DNA from: Pseudonocardia thermophila
GTDB lineage: Bacteria; Actinomycetota; Actinomycetes; Mycobacteriales; Pseudonocardiaceae
Reading direction: 5' to 3'
NCBI RefSeq assembly: GCF_900142365.1
Contig: NZ_FRAP01000029.1
Location: 1-59,103, forward strand
Length of the DNA: 59,103 nucleotides
In this document: positions 1-8,235 of the stretch, piece by piece
How the letters are laid out: the number at the start of each line of letters is the position of its first letter
Position numbering within the stretch: the first letter of the stretch is position 1
Notes under the pieces: generated by a model
Databases searched by the model: none
Told to the model about the DNA's origin: nothing
Seen by the model: the letters and a program-made list of their open reading frames with translations, nothing else
Position numbers and translations under genes: made by a program

Positions 1-1943
1 ACCCCGGCGTGCTCCTCGCCCTCGCGGGCGTGCCGGCGCAGCACGTCGATGACCTGGCCGGGGTGCCGGTCGGGGCCGCCGCCGACCTCGCGGACCGCGC
101 GCAGCAGCACGATCCGGCTGTGCGGGAGCCGGGCCACCTCGAACGGCAGCAGCCCGGTGAGCACGTCGAGCACCAGCCGCCTGCGGGTCGCTCCGGCCAG
201 CGAGCGCTCCCGGCGCCAGGCCCGCTCCGGGTCCTCCTCGTCGGCGAAGTGCTCCGGCTTCGGCTCGGCCACCACCCGGTACGGGTTGAGGATGCCGGGA
301 TCGGCGCGCAGCAGGTTGATGTGCCGGGAGAACGGCGCCAGCTCCGGCAGGCGGGTGAGGGCGGCGAGCGGTCCGGACGGGTCGAGCACCGTCCAGCGCG
401 CCCCGGCCCGCAGCGTCTTGTAGACGATCGTGCCGGTCAGGAACGACTTACCGGAGCCCAGGCCGCCGACGATCGCCGTGAGGCCGGACGCGCGGCGCAC
501 CTCCTGGGCCAGCCACGGGTCCCACGCCACGGGCCGGCGGGTGGCGGTGCAGGTCTCGCCGAGCATGATCCCGCGCCGGTCGCCCACCGACGCGGTGGCG
601 GCGGGGACGGCGGCGGCCGCCCACATCACCGAGCCGCGCCGCCGGTAGGCGGTGGAGGCGAGCGGTTCGCCCGGGATGAACTCGCGGGCGTACTTGTACT
701 GCGCCTCCGGGTGCTCGATGCGCACCTTCGGCGCGTAGAGGTCGTGCACCTGCTGGGCGCGCGCGACCGCCTCGGCTTCGTCCTTGCCGGCAACGGCGAT
801 GCGCCACCAGCCGTAGAGCCGCGTGTTGAGCTGGGTGAGCCCGTTGGACAGCTCGTCCTCGACCTCCAGCACGCGATCGGCCTGACGGGCCAGCGACACC
901 GGCGGCTCGAGGTCGTGGTCGTGGGTGTAGTGGCGGATCTGGCTGCGCACCTTGCCCATCTGGCGCTGCAGCTCGCCCGCGACCTCCTCGGGGCGGCGCA
1001 CGTAGATCCGCGCCGACCACTCGACGGGGAACGGCAGCCGGTCGGAGTGCTGCATCCACGGGTCGTCGACCTCGGGGATGCGCAGGTCGTCCATCAGCCC
1101 GACGGTCAGCACAGCGACGTGGCGGGACATCGTCTGCGACCGGATCCGGCCGACCACCCGCACCGTGGGCGCGTAGGGCTCCTGGGACAGCTCGACCCCG
1201 TCGGTGAACGCGGCCAGGTCCTCGGTCTCCCAGCGGCCGTGCCCGCCGGGCACGATCGACATCGTGCGCGGTGCGGGCAGCCCGAGAGCGCACGAGCGGT
1301 GCATGAGCCAGGCCATGTCCTCGGGCGAGGCCGGCACGGCGTCGAGCCCGTTGCCCGCCACCAGCGCGTCGATGTGCGCGATCTCCGACCGCAGCGCCGC
1401 CAGCTCCGCGTCGACGGTCTTCGGCGCGACCTTGCCGAGCACCGGGGAGGCCGCGTCGACCCAGCGGTCGAGCATGCTGCGCCCGGAGACCTCGACGCCG
1501 AGGAAGACCTCCTTGTCCGACATGGACAGGCCCATGAGGTGGCGCTGCTCGCCCTCCAGGAACGCGTCCCAGCCCAGCGCGCCCGCGACGTCGGGCATCC
1601 GGCCGATCGCGTTGTTGTCGAACGCCTCGGCCCACATGTGGACCGGGTAGGGGCGGGTGGTGACCCGCAGGTGCAGCCAGCGGCCCTGCAGCTCGCCCAG
1701 CTGTGCGGCGATCTGGCGGATGAGGATCTCCCGCTGGGAGTCGCTGCGGAAGCTCCACGCCTGCGCCGCCAGCCGGTACCACGCCATCACCTGCGTCGAC
1801 GTGCGGGTGATGTGGCCGTCGATCGAGCGCAGCGCGATGTCCGGGGTGTAGGTCGGCAGCCCCGCCTCGCCGGCCAGTGCCCGCCCGCGCCGGCGGCCCG
1901 TCCGGCGGGCCGGCCGCTCGCGCGGCGCCTTACCTCGTCCCAC
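1..1943 (-). CDS. VirB4-like conjugation/T4SS ATPase, C-terminus cut off by the window edge
   Basis: Partial gene, about 647 residues visible, running off the left edge. It should be the cytoplasmic ATPase that powers a conjugation-type secretion channel. A Walker A motif GGLGSGKS lies at residues 493-500, followed by the VirB4-type stretch with LDPSGPLAAL. The Walker B half is missing here. I chose GTG 1943 because GAAGGGA sits 7 nt upstream; GTG 1949 is also possible. It overlaps the end of the upstream PrgI-like gene, which suggests translational coupling. The N-terminal 490 residues resemble the non-ATPase part of actinobacterial TraC/VirB4 proteins. Family assignment is by recall, not alignment. 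A C-terminal piece of the same kind of protein lies at the right edge (58783-59103). Confidence 0.8.
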   Translation of the reverse strand, partial: MGRGKAPRERPARRTGRRRGRALAGEAGLPTYTPDIALRSIDGHITRTSTQVMAWYRLAAQAWSFRSDSQREILIRQIAAQLGELQGRWLHLRVTTRPYPVHMWAEAFDNNAIGRMPDVAGALGWDAFLEGEQRHLMGLSMSDKEVFLGVEVSGRSMLDRWVDAASPVLGKVAPKTVDAELAALRSEIAHIDALVAGNGLDAVPASPEDMAWLMHRSCALGLPAPRTMSIVPGGHGRWETEDLAAFTDGVELSQEPYAPTVRVVGRIRSQTMSRHVAVLTVGLMDDLRIPEVDDPWMQHSDRLPFPVEWSARIYVRRPEEVAGELQRQMGKVRSQIRHYTHDHDLEPPVSLARQADRVLEVEDELSNGLTQLNTRLYGWWRIAVAGKDEAEAVARAQQVHDLYAPKVRIEHPEAQYKYAREFIPGEPLASTAYRRRGSVMWAAAAVPAATASVGDRRGIMLGETCTATRRPVAWDPWLAQEVRRASGLTAIVGGLGSGKSFLTGTIVYKTLRAGARWTVLDPSGPLAALTRLPELAPFSRHINLLRADPGILNPYRVVAEPKPEHFADEEDPERAWRRERSLAGATRRRLVLDVLTGLLPFEVARLPHSRIVLLRAVREVGGGPDRHPGQVIDVLRRHAREGEEHAG

Positions 1944-2415
1944 GTGCACGTCCCTTCGGCCGCTTCGACCACGCGGCGCGCGTCGTCGAGCGGTCGGCGG
2001 TGGTCCACTCCACCCTGCCACCGGTGCGCCGTTCCGCGGTTCTGCCACGCGCGGCGCTGCGGGCGGGCGTGATCCGGACGTGTCCGGAGCGCACCGGTCC
2101 ACCGGTCGGGCTCGTGCGCGGGCGCGGTCCGGCGACCTCGTGGCGGAACATCGTGAGCACCTGGCTGAGCGGGCGCTCGTAGTCGATCCGCTTGCCGATG
2201 AAGCGGGTGACGACGATCGTGATCAGCAGGGCCCACGCCACCGAGATGAAGTCCAGGCCGATGCCCAGCCGGCGCTGCACGAACATCACGAGGATCATCA
2301 CGATCAGTCCGACGCCGTAGCTGACGTAGCGGGCGCGCCAGGGGAACGTGGCCCGCGGTGGACCGAGCCAGACGGAGTCGACGCGGTAGACCTCGTCGTC
2401 GGTGCGGACGAGCAC
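1930..2415 (-). CDS. PrgI/VirB3-like membrane protein of the T4SS operon
   Basis: 161 residues. Starts near VLVRTDDEVYRVDS and has two adjacent membrane segments (about residues 32-50 and 55-72), followed by the motif YERPLSQVLTMF. That is the small two-TM layout of PrgI-family proteins, which occupy the VirB3 position in Gram-positive conjugation systems. The last 60 residues are Arg/Thr-rich and probably disordered. GTG 2415 is chosen because GGTGAGG precedes it and it begins 4 nt after the stop of the pilin-like gene. The downstream ATPase start overlaps its stop. Its role as an inner-membrane partner of the VirB4 ATPase is inferred from position and topology. Confidence 0.7.
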   Translation of the reverse strand: MLVRTDDEVYRVDSVWLGPPRATFPWRARYVSYGVGLIVMILVMFVQRRLGIGLDFISVAWALLITIVVTRFIGKRIDYERPLSQVLTMFRHEVAGPRPRTSPTGGPVRSGHVRITPARSAARGRTAERRTGGRVEWTTADRSTTRAAWSKRPKGRARGTR

Positions 2416-2419
2416 AACC

Positions 2420-2683
2420 TCACCCGGTGATGAGGCGAGCGAGGAACGCGCCGACGTCCGCCGCCCGTCCTGACACGGCGATGCCCAGCGCGACCAGTCC
2501 GATGACCAGCCCCACGCTGCGCCGGGCGACACCGGCGTTGTCGCCGCGGCCGCCGATCCACAGGATGATGATCGCGATGGCGAGCAGGACGAGCGGGACG
2601 ATGTTGTCCTGGATCCAGCTCTGGAGAGGTCCGGAGGTCACCCCCTGCGCGGCCAGCACGAGTGCTTGCTGCGGTCCCACCAT
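2420..2683 (-). CDS. Small two-TM membrane protein, pilin/VirB2-like, first gene of the T4SS operon
   Basis: About 87 residues with two hydrophobic helices (IVPLVLLAIAIIILWIG and VGLVIGLVALGIAVSG) joined by a short polar loop with GRGDNAGVARRS. Length, topology and position just upstream of PrgI-like and VirB4-like genes match the small pilin-like or TrbC-type subunits of actinobacterial conjugation operons. ATG 2683 is preferred because GAGGAG lies at a suitable distance; GTG 2686, one codon upstream, is the alternative. No signal peptidase site is obvious, so the pilin role is an inference from context. Confidence 0.6.
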   Translation of the reverse strand: MVGPQQALVLAAQGVTSGPLQSWIQDNIVPLVLLAIAIIILWIGGRGDNAGVARRSVGLVIGLVALGIAVSGRAADVGAFLARLITG

Positions 2684-3667
2684 CACGACTCCTCACTCCG
2701 CTGCAGCCACCGATCACCTCGGGTGGCCGACCACGTCGCCCGCGGTGCCACGCGCACCACGCGCGACCTCGGGCCCGGACATGTCGTGGCGGCGGAATTG
2801 TAGCCGGGCCACCGGGGTGCAGACACCGTCGGCCGGGCCCGGCCGGTAATGCGCGAACGATGCCCGATCGGGCGATTCCGGCGTCGTTCGGTCGTGTTCT
2901 CCTGTATTCCTCCCCGTGATCTTCCGGATGCATTCCCGGAAATCTGGATGAAGCGCTCCGGTGGAATTCCGTGGCGGGTGCGGGCAGGCGGCCACCCGCA
3001 CTGCAGGCGCTGGAGTGCGGGATCACCGCTGGATGCCCGGGTGGTGCTCGGCTCCATGGGGCGGTGCTCCGATCGCGGTGCGCTCGACGGTCCGTTCCGG
3101 TGGGTGTCTGCTCGTGGTCGGCTCCGGCCGATCCGCCGGAGACCGATCCGGGAAGGCACGGTAGTCGGCCGGGACGCGATCCGGCAGTGGTCGGCGGAAC
3201 TGTGCACCCAACCACCCGATCGGCGCACGTTGCACCGACTCGGCGGCGACACCGCGTGTCGATCCGCCGACCGCTCGCGGCCCGATCCGGTGGCCCAGCG
3301 CGAAGCGCCGGGCGGGATGCGCCCGGTCGGCGGCAGGACCGGCCGGGTGTGGCGCATCTCCGGTGAGGTGATCGTCACGCTCACCCGGGTGCCTCGACGG
3401 TCCGTTCTGTGCCGGTGTGGTCAACTTCTCTGGATCGTCCCAGCGCCGCGGCAGCGGTCGTCGCCGCTGGTCACAGCGTTGTCGTGGCAGGGGTGAGTGG
3501 GGTGTGACCCACCGCGCGGGAGGGCGCGTGGCGCCGCGCGATACCGGCAAGTAGTTTCCCGGGCGAATCCCCGACATGTCCGTCGGGCATAACGCCTGGT
3601 CTGCAGTCTAGGCTGCGAACCCGGCCGGCGGACCATCGCACGTCGGCCAGTCCTTGGAGGAAGCCCG
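2684..3667. other. Long non-coding interval between the T4SS operon and the Fe-S oxidoreductase
   Basis: About 980 bp with no reading frame that looks coding: the open frames are Arg/Pro-rich and show no recognisable motif. The part around 2870-2960 is lower in G+C than its surroundings and contains GCCCGATCGGGC (a 12-bp palindrome). It must hold the promoters of the leftward T4SS operon and the rightward reductase gene. No tRNA or repeat was seen. Confidence 0.5.
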
Positions 3668-5929
3668 GTGATTGTCAGACTGATCATAGGCCTGGGGTTG
3701 ACGGTGCTCACGCTGGCGCTCGTCAGCAGGCGCGCCTACACGCTCTACGCACTGATCAAGTCCGGCCAGCCCGACCACGAGCGCTCCGACCAGCTCGGTG
3801 AACGCATCAAGCGACAGTTCGTCGAGGTGCTGGGGCAGCGGAAGCTGCTGAAGTGGTCGGTACCGGGGCTCGCCCACTTCTTCACGATGTGGGCGTTCAT
3901 CATCCTGCTGACCGTCTACATCGAGGCCTACGGTGCCCTGTTCACTCCGGACTTCGCCATCCCGCTGATCGGGACGTGGCCGGTGCTGGGCTTCCTGCAG
4001 GACACGATCGGTGTGCTCTGCCTGATCTCGCTCGGCGTCTTCACGGTCATCCGGATCCGCAACGCCCCGGAGCGCGAGCAGCGTGCGTCGCGCTTCTACG
4101 GCAGCCACACCGGCGGTGCGTGGCTGATCCTGTTCATGATCTTCAACGTCCTCTGGACGCTGTTCTTCTTCCGCGCGGCCGCGTCGGCGCTGGGCGTGTT
4201 CCCGTACACGTCGGGCGCGTGGGCCTCGATCGGGCTCGGCAAGCTGTTCGAAGGGCTGCCGCACGGTGTGCTGGAGGTGCTCGAGTCGGTCGGGCTGCTG
4301 CTGCACATCGGCGTGATGCTGGTGTTCCTGGTCATCGTCGCCTACTCGAAGCACCTCCACATCTTCCTGGCGCCGATCAACGTCTCGGCCAAGCGGCTGC
4401 CGAAGGCGCTGGGCCCGCTGCTGCCGATGACCTCGGGCGGCAAGCCGATCGACTTCGAGGACCCGGGCGAGGACGACATCTTCGGCCGCGGCAAGGTCGA
4501 GGACTTCACCTGGAAGGGCATGCTCGACTTCGCCACCTGCACCGAGTGCGGGCGGTGCCAGAGCCAGTGCCCGGCGTGGAACACCGGTAAGCCGCTCTCG
4601 CCGAAGTTGGTGATCATGGACCTGCGTGATCACCTGATGGCGAAGGCTCCGTACATCCTCGGGCAGAAGCAGGCGCCGGAGGAGGGGTCGATCGACTTCT
4701 CCGAGCTCAAGAACGGCGACGGCCACCGCCACGGGGTGCCGGAGTCGGGCTACGAGCGGGTCCGCGGCTCGGGGCCGGAGCAGGCCGCCCGGCCGCTGGT
4801 GGGCACCCTGGAGCAGGGTGGCGTCATCGATCCGGACGTGCTGTGGTCGTGCACGACCTGCGGAGCGTGCGTCGAGCAGTGCCCGGTGGACATCGAGCAC
4901 GTCGACCACATCGTCGACATGCGCCGCCACCAGGTGCTGATCGAGTCGGAGTTCCCGTCCGAGCTCGGGGTGCTGTTCAAGAACCTGGAGAACAAGGGCA
5001 ACCCGTGGGGGCAGAACGCCCGCGACCGCATGGACTGGGCGAAGAAGCTGCCCTTCGAGGTGCCCGTCTTCGACGGCGAGCTCAAGCCGGAGACCGAGTA
5101 CCTGTTCTGGGTCGGGTGCGCGGGTGCGTTCGACGACGGCGCCAAGAAGACCGTGCAGGCCACCGCGGAGCTGCTGCACCGCGCCGGCGTGAACTACGTG
5201 GTGCTGGGCACAGAGGAGGGCTGCACCGGTGACCCGGCCCGCCGCGCGGGCAACGAGTTCCTCTTCCAGATGCTCGCCCAGCAGAACGTCGAGATGCTCA
5301 ACGAGGTCTTCGACGGCCGCGAGCCGGGCAAGCGCAAGATCGTCACGACCTGCCCGCACTGCTTCAACACCCTCGGCCGCGAGTACCCGCAGCTCGACGG
5401 GCACTACGAGGTCTTCCACCACACTCAGCTGCTGAACAAGCTGGTGCGCGAGGGCAAGCTCGTGCCGGTCGCCGCTCCGGCGGAGGACACCGGTGCCCCG
5501 GTGACCTACCACGACCCGTGCTACCTGGGCCGGCACAACGAGGTCTACGAGGAGCCGCGGGCACTGGTCGGTGCGGCCGGGGCGAAGCTGGCCGAGATGC
5601 CGCGCCACGCGGACCGCTCGATGTGCTGCGGCGCCGGCGGTGCGCGGATGTGGATGGAGGAGCGGATCGGCCAGCGGGTCAACGTCACCCGCACCACCGA
5701 GGCGATCGACACCCTCGACGCCGCCGGCGGGTCCGGTGCCGGCACCATCGCGGTCGGCTGCCCGTTCTGCCGCACGATGCTCACCGACGGCCTCACCCAG
5801 AAGCAGGGCGAGGGCCGGGCCGAGAACGTGCAGGTCCAGGACGTCGCGCAGATGCTGCTGGAGGCCGTCAAGCGCGGCGACACCGCGGGTGCGGCGGCTG
5901 GTGCCGGGCAGGACGAGACCCGGGGCTGA
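3668..5929 (+). CDS. Membrane-bound (Fe-S) heterodisulfide-reductase-like oxidoreductase
   Basis: 753 residues. The N-terminal 240 residues contain about five membrane helices (cytochrome b-like NarI/DsrM-type anchor). Next come two 4Fe-4S ferredoxin motifs, CTECGRCQSQCP from residue 291 and CTTCGACVEQCP from residue 395. Two CCG (heterodisulfide reductase D type) domains follow, with cysteine clusters near 562 (CPHC), 653 (CCGAGG) and about 697 (GCPFC). This is the layout of mycobacterial Rv0338c, a Fe-S-binding reductase encoded close to iniBAC. It probably passes electrons between membrane quinone and a cytoplasmic donor or acceptor; the substrate is unknown. GTG 3668 follows GGAGGA with good spacing. 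It stands alone and ends at a strong hairpin. Confidence 0.88.
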   Translation: MIVRLIIGLGLTVLTLALVSRRAYTLYALIKSGQPDHERSDQLGERIKRQFVEVLGQRKLLKWSVPGLAHFFTMWAFIILLTVYIEAYGALFTPDFAIPLIGTWPVLGFLQDTIGVLCLISLGVFTVIRIRNAPEREQRASRFYGSHTGGAWLILFMIFNVLWTLFFFRAAASALGVFPYTSGAWASIGLGKLFEGLPHGVLEVLESVGLLLHIGVMLVFLVIVAYSKHLHIFLAPINVSAKRLPKALGPLLPMTSGGKPIDFEDPGEDDIFGRGKVEDFTWKGMLDFATCTECGRCQSQCPAWNTGKPLSPKLVIMDLRDHLMAKAPYILGQKQAPEEGSIDFSELKNGDGHRHGVPESGYERVRGSGPEQAARPLVGTLEQGGVIDPDVLWSCTTCGACVEQCPVDIEHVDHIVDMRRHQVLIESEFPSELGVLFKNLENKGNPWGQNARDRMDWAKKLPFEVPVFDGELKPETEYLFWVGCAGAFDDGAKKTVQATAELLHRAGVNYVVLGTEEGCTGDPARRAGNEFLFQMLAQQNVEMLNEVFDGREPGKRKIVTTCPHCFNTLGREYPQLDGHYEVFHHTQLLNKLVREGKLVPVAAPAEDTGAPVTYHDPCYLGRHNEVYEEPRALVGAAGAKLAEMPRHADRSMCCGAGGARMWMEERIGQRVNVTRTTEAIDTLDAAGGSGAGTIAVGCPFCRTMLTDGLTQKQGEGRAENVQVQDVAQMLLEAVKRGDTAGAAAGAGQDETRG

Positions 5930-5950
5930 CCGAGCACCTCAAGCCGGAAG

Positions 5951-6007
5951 ACGCAACGAACGGCCCTTTCGTCCACTCAGAGTGGACGAAAGGGCCGTTC
6001 GTTGCGT
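5951..6007. terminator. Perfect 27-bp inverted repeat, bidirectional terminator-like hairpin
   Basis: The arms 5951-5977 and 5981-6007 are perfectly complementary with a 3-nt loop. It lies between convergent genes, the Fe-S oxidoreductase (+) and the membrane protein (-), as expected for a shared terminator, although it has no classical T-run. Its core ACGAACGGCCCTTTCGT recurs almost unchanged in the hairpin at 48775-48828, so it may be a member of a repeated palindromic element. Confidence 0.75.
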
Positions 6008-6014
6008 TCGGGGC

Positions 6015-6926
6015 TCAGGGGCAGGGGCCGAACCCGGACACCGCGAAGCGCTGCACGTCCGGGGCGGTGCGGAAGACGGAGACCTTGCCGAGCAGGGCGC
6101 TCGCGGCCTGCGCCCACGGGGTGTCGCAGGCGTTCACCTCCCAGCCCGACGGCGTGGCGACCGGGGCGGGCAGCGCGCGGGCGTCGTACGTCGCCCCGGC
6201 CATGCGCCGGTGCAGCTCCCCGGCCGCGGCCTCGCAGCTCGGGGTCCCGGTCGCGGCCATCACCGCGGCCTCGGCCTCGTCGCGCAGGATGCGGCAGAAC
6301 GTGATGCGGGAGTCCGTGCTCAGCGCCTTGAGCATCGCCGGCAGCACCAGGTCCGGGCGGCTCTCGCCGACCATGGCCCGCTGCCGGTCGTTGCTCTGGG
6401 AGAGCTCGGTGCGGATCTGCTCGTCGGTGCGGTGGAGCGACAGCCCGTACCCGGTGCCGGCGATCAGGCACGCCACCGCACCCACGGCGGCGAGTCGCCA
6501 GTCGGGCAGGCGCGCGAGCCCGGCGATGAGCACGCCGATGGCGGCGGCCAGCGCCCAGGCCCACGGGCTGGTGCTCCACATCAGACCGATGACGACGACG
6601 AGCCCGGCCAGCGGGAGGTCCCAGCCGCGCAGCAGCCCGTCGAAGCGCAGGATGCGCACGACGAGCAGCGCGGCGAAGCCGACGAGCAGCGGGATCCACG
6701 AGAACCCGGAGAACGGCCAGAGCAGCAGGAACGCCGCGGCCAGCCCGGCGCCGGCGGCGGCACGCGGGGTGCGGACGAACCGGCGCCGGTCGAAGCCGCG
6801 CTTCGGCGGGGTCGGACCCCGACCGGCCCGCGGTCGCGGTTCGTCGCCGGGCGGGGGCTCGCCACCCGGGGCGGCCGGACGGGTCGCGGGGAGCCGCGGC
6901 GGCGGTTCGGTCGGGCGCTCGTCCAT
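6015..6926 (-). CDS. Multi-pass membrane protein of unknown function
   Basis: 303 residues. The first 65 are Pro/Arg-rich and probably cytoplasmic (PTEPPPRLPATRP). About five hydrophobic helices follow between residues 65 and 165, then a soluble C-terminal domain of about 130 residues with four cysteines (ITFCRIL, TPSCEA, VNACDTP, FGPCP) that could form disulfides outside the membrane. ATG 6926 is chosen because the frame upstream is compositionally unlike the protein. I do not recognise the family. It faces the Fe-S oxidoreductase convergently across the 5951-6007 hairpin. Confidence 0.65.
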   Translation of the reverse strand: MDERPTEPPPRLPATRPAAPGGEPPPGDEPRPRAGRGPTPPKRGFDRRRFVRTPRAAAGAGLAAAFLLLWPFSGFSWIPLLVGFAALLVVRILRFDGLLRGWDLPLAGLVVVIGLMWSTSPWAWALAAAIGVLIAGLARLPDWRLAAVGAVACLIAGTGYGLSLHRTDEQIRTELSQSNDRQRAMVGESRPDLVLPAMLKALSTDSRITFCRILRDEAEAAVMAATGTPSCEAAAGELHRRMAGATYDARALPAPVATPSGWEVNACDTPWAQAASALLGKVSVFRTAPDVQRFAVSGFGPCP

Positions 6927-7055
6927 CGTCGGGCAAGCGTACGCGCTGCGTGGTCGGACGGTGCCGTGGTCGGAGGTCAGGTTCCTGCGGCGGGCGCTCT
7001 TCGAGGCGAACCCGCGGAGCCCGGATGGAGCGCCCGGCGGTGGTGAGGTGATGAG

Positions 7056-7076
7056 GGTGATCGACGGTCGATCACC
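7056..7076. promoter_or_regulatory. Perfect 21-bp palindrome, possible operator
   Basis: GGTGATCGAC-G-GTCGATCACC is a perfect inverted repeat with a single central base. It lies between the start of the leftward membrane protein (6926) and the decayed SnoaL-like gene. A regulator-binding site is more likely than a terminator because there is effectively no loop. No bound protein can be named. Confidence 0.45.
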
Positions 7077-7135
7077 GCTTCGGTCCGGACGCCCGGTCCC
7101 GGGTCGATCAGGTCCGGTCTCCCGGGCGGGCCGGC

Positions 7136-7542
7136 GCACTGGCTGCGCTCGAGACGTTCCACTCTGCGCTCAACAGCAAGGACCTCGACGCCTCGGCCGC
7201 CGGATGGCCGACGATCCGCTGGTGCAGCTGAACGATCCGGTGGGCAGGGTCCTGCGCGGACGCGCTGCAGTGCGCGACCTCTACGAACGGGTGTTCGCCG
7301 GGTCCCCGGACGTGCAGGTGACGTTCGGGGACGCGGCGACTCACTGGCTCGGTGACTCGGTCGTGCCCACCGGCCGGGAGACCGGGACGGACCAGCATCC
7401 GACGTCGGGCGAGCAGCCGCTGCGGATCCGCACCACAAGGATCTTCGCCAACGACGGGACGTGGCGGCAGGTCCACCACCACGGCAGCATCGACGCTCCC
7501 CGTCTCCTCGCCGCCCACCAGGACGCCGTCCGCGCCCGGTGA
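7136..7542 (+). pseudogene. Frameshifted SnoaL/NTF2-like polyketide cyclase family gene
   Basis: The first frame gives LAALETFHSALNSKDLDASA, typical of the start of SnoaL/NTF2-like proteins, and reaches a stop soon after 7210. The next frame continues without a gap from DDPLVQLNDPVG through RAAVRDLYERVFAGSPDV to the natural end at 7542. Together the pieces make one domain of about 135 residues. A single missing base near 7205-7208 explains the break. No good start codon or ribosome-binding site precedes the first piece. An ATG at 7204 could still give a 112-residue fragment. Substrate unknown. Confidence 0.7.
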
Positions 7543-7620
7543 TGCGCCCGGCTCGGACTCGAGCGGCGGCCGGGACCCGGGTGGGGCGTGCACGTCCGGT
7601 GCGGCCGGAGGTTTGCGCGG

Positions 7621-8235
7621 TCAGAGCCAGCCGTGGTCGCGGGCGAGCTCGACCGCCTCGGTCCGGGTGCCGGCGCCGAGCTTCTGCATGGCCGAGGACA
7701 GGTAGTTGCGCACGGTGCCCGGCGACAGGTGCACGCGGCGGGCGATGTCGGCGGCGGTACCGCGGTCGTCGACGTGGCGCAGGACCTCCAGCTCCCGTTC
7801 GGTGAGCGGGCACTCATCGGTCATCAGGGCCGTCATCGCGAGGTCGGGATCGACGTAGCGGCCGCCGCCGTGGACCCGCCGCACGACGTCGGCGAGGACG
7901 CTGGCGGGTGCGCTCTTCGAGACGAACCCGCGAGCCCCGGCGCCGAGCGCGCGGCGCAGCACCCCCGGCCGGGCGTGTCGGGTGAGGATGATGCAGCGCG
8001 TGCCGGGCTGGTTCTCCGCCACCCACTGCGCCACTTCGGCCCCGTCCTTGCCGGGCATCTCGACGTCGAGCACAGCGATGTCCGGGGTGTGCTCACGGAT
8101 GGCGGCGACGGCCGCTTCCCCGTCGCCCGCCTCGGCGACCACGACGATGTCGGGCTCCAGACCGAGCAGGGTCCCGACGGCCCCGCGGGTGAGCGACTCG
8201 TCGTCGGCGAGGACGAGTCGGATGGGCTGGGTCAT
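7621..8235 (-). CDS. NarL/LuxR-family response regulator (DesR-like)
   Basis: 204 residues. The receiver domain (about 5-120) has acidic residues D11/D12, phospho-acceptor Asp57 in AVLDVEMPG and Lys107 in FVSKSAP. The C-terminal LuxR-type helix-turn-helix (about 140-200) contains LTERELEVLRHV and SPGTVRNYLSSAMQKL. Its ATG overlaps the stop of the upstream histidine kinase (ATGA at 8232-8235), so the two are coupled. It is expected to bind DNA when phosphorylated; the likely target is the divergent ABC exporter, as in DesKR-like or antibiotic-efflux systems. Palindromes in the 9471-9519 intergenic region are candidate sites. Confidence 0.92.
   Translation of the reverse strand: MTQPIRLVLADDESLTRGAVGTLLGLEPDIVVVAEAGDGEAAVAAIREHTPDIAVLDVEMPGKDGAEVAQWVAENQPGTRCIILTRHARPGVLRRALGAGARGFVSKSAPASVLADVVRRVHGGGRYVDPDLAMTALMTDECPLTERELEVLRHVDDRGTAADIARRVHLSPGTVRNYLSSAMQKLGAGTRTEAVELARDHGWL

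Noticed and set aside
9..2072. Long rightward open frame of 687 residues over the VirB4 gene
   Set aside because: Ala/Arg/His/Val-rich without motifs; it is the complementary-strand frame of the ATPase, as is common in high-GC DNA.
3608..5608. Leftward open frame of 666 residues over the Fe-S oxidoreductase
   Set aside because: Anti-sense shadow of a gene with intact cysteine motifs; composition is implausible.
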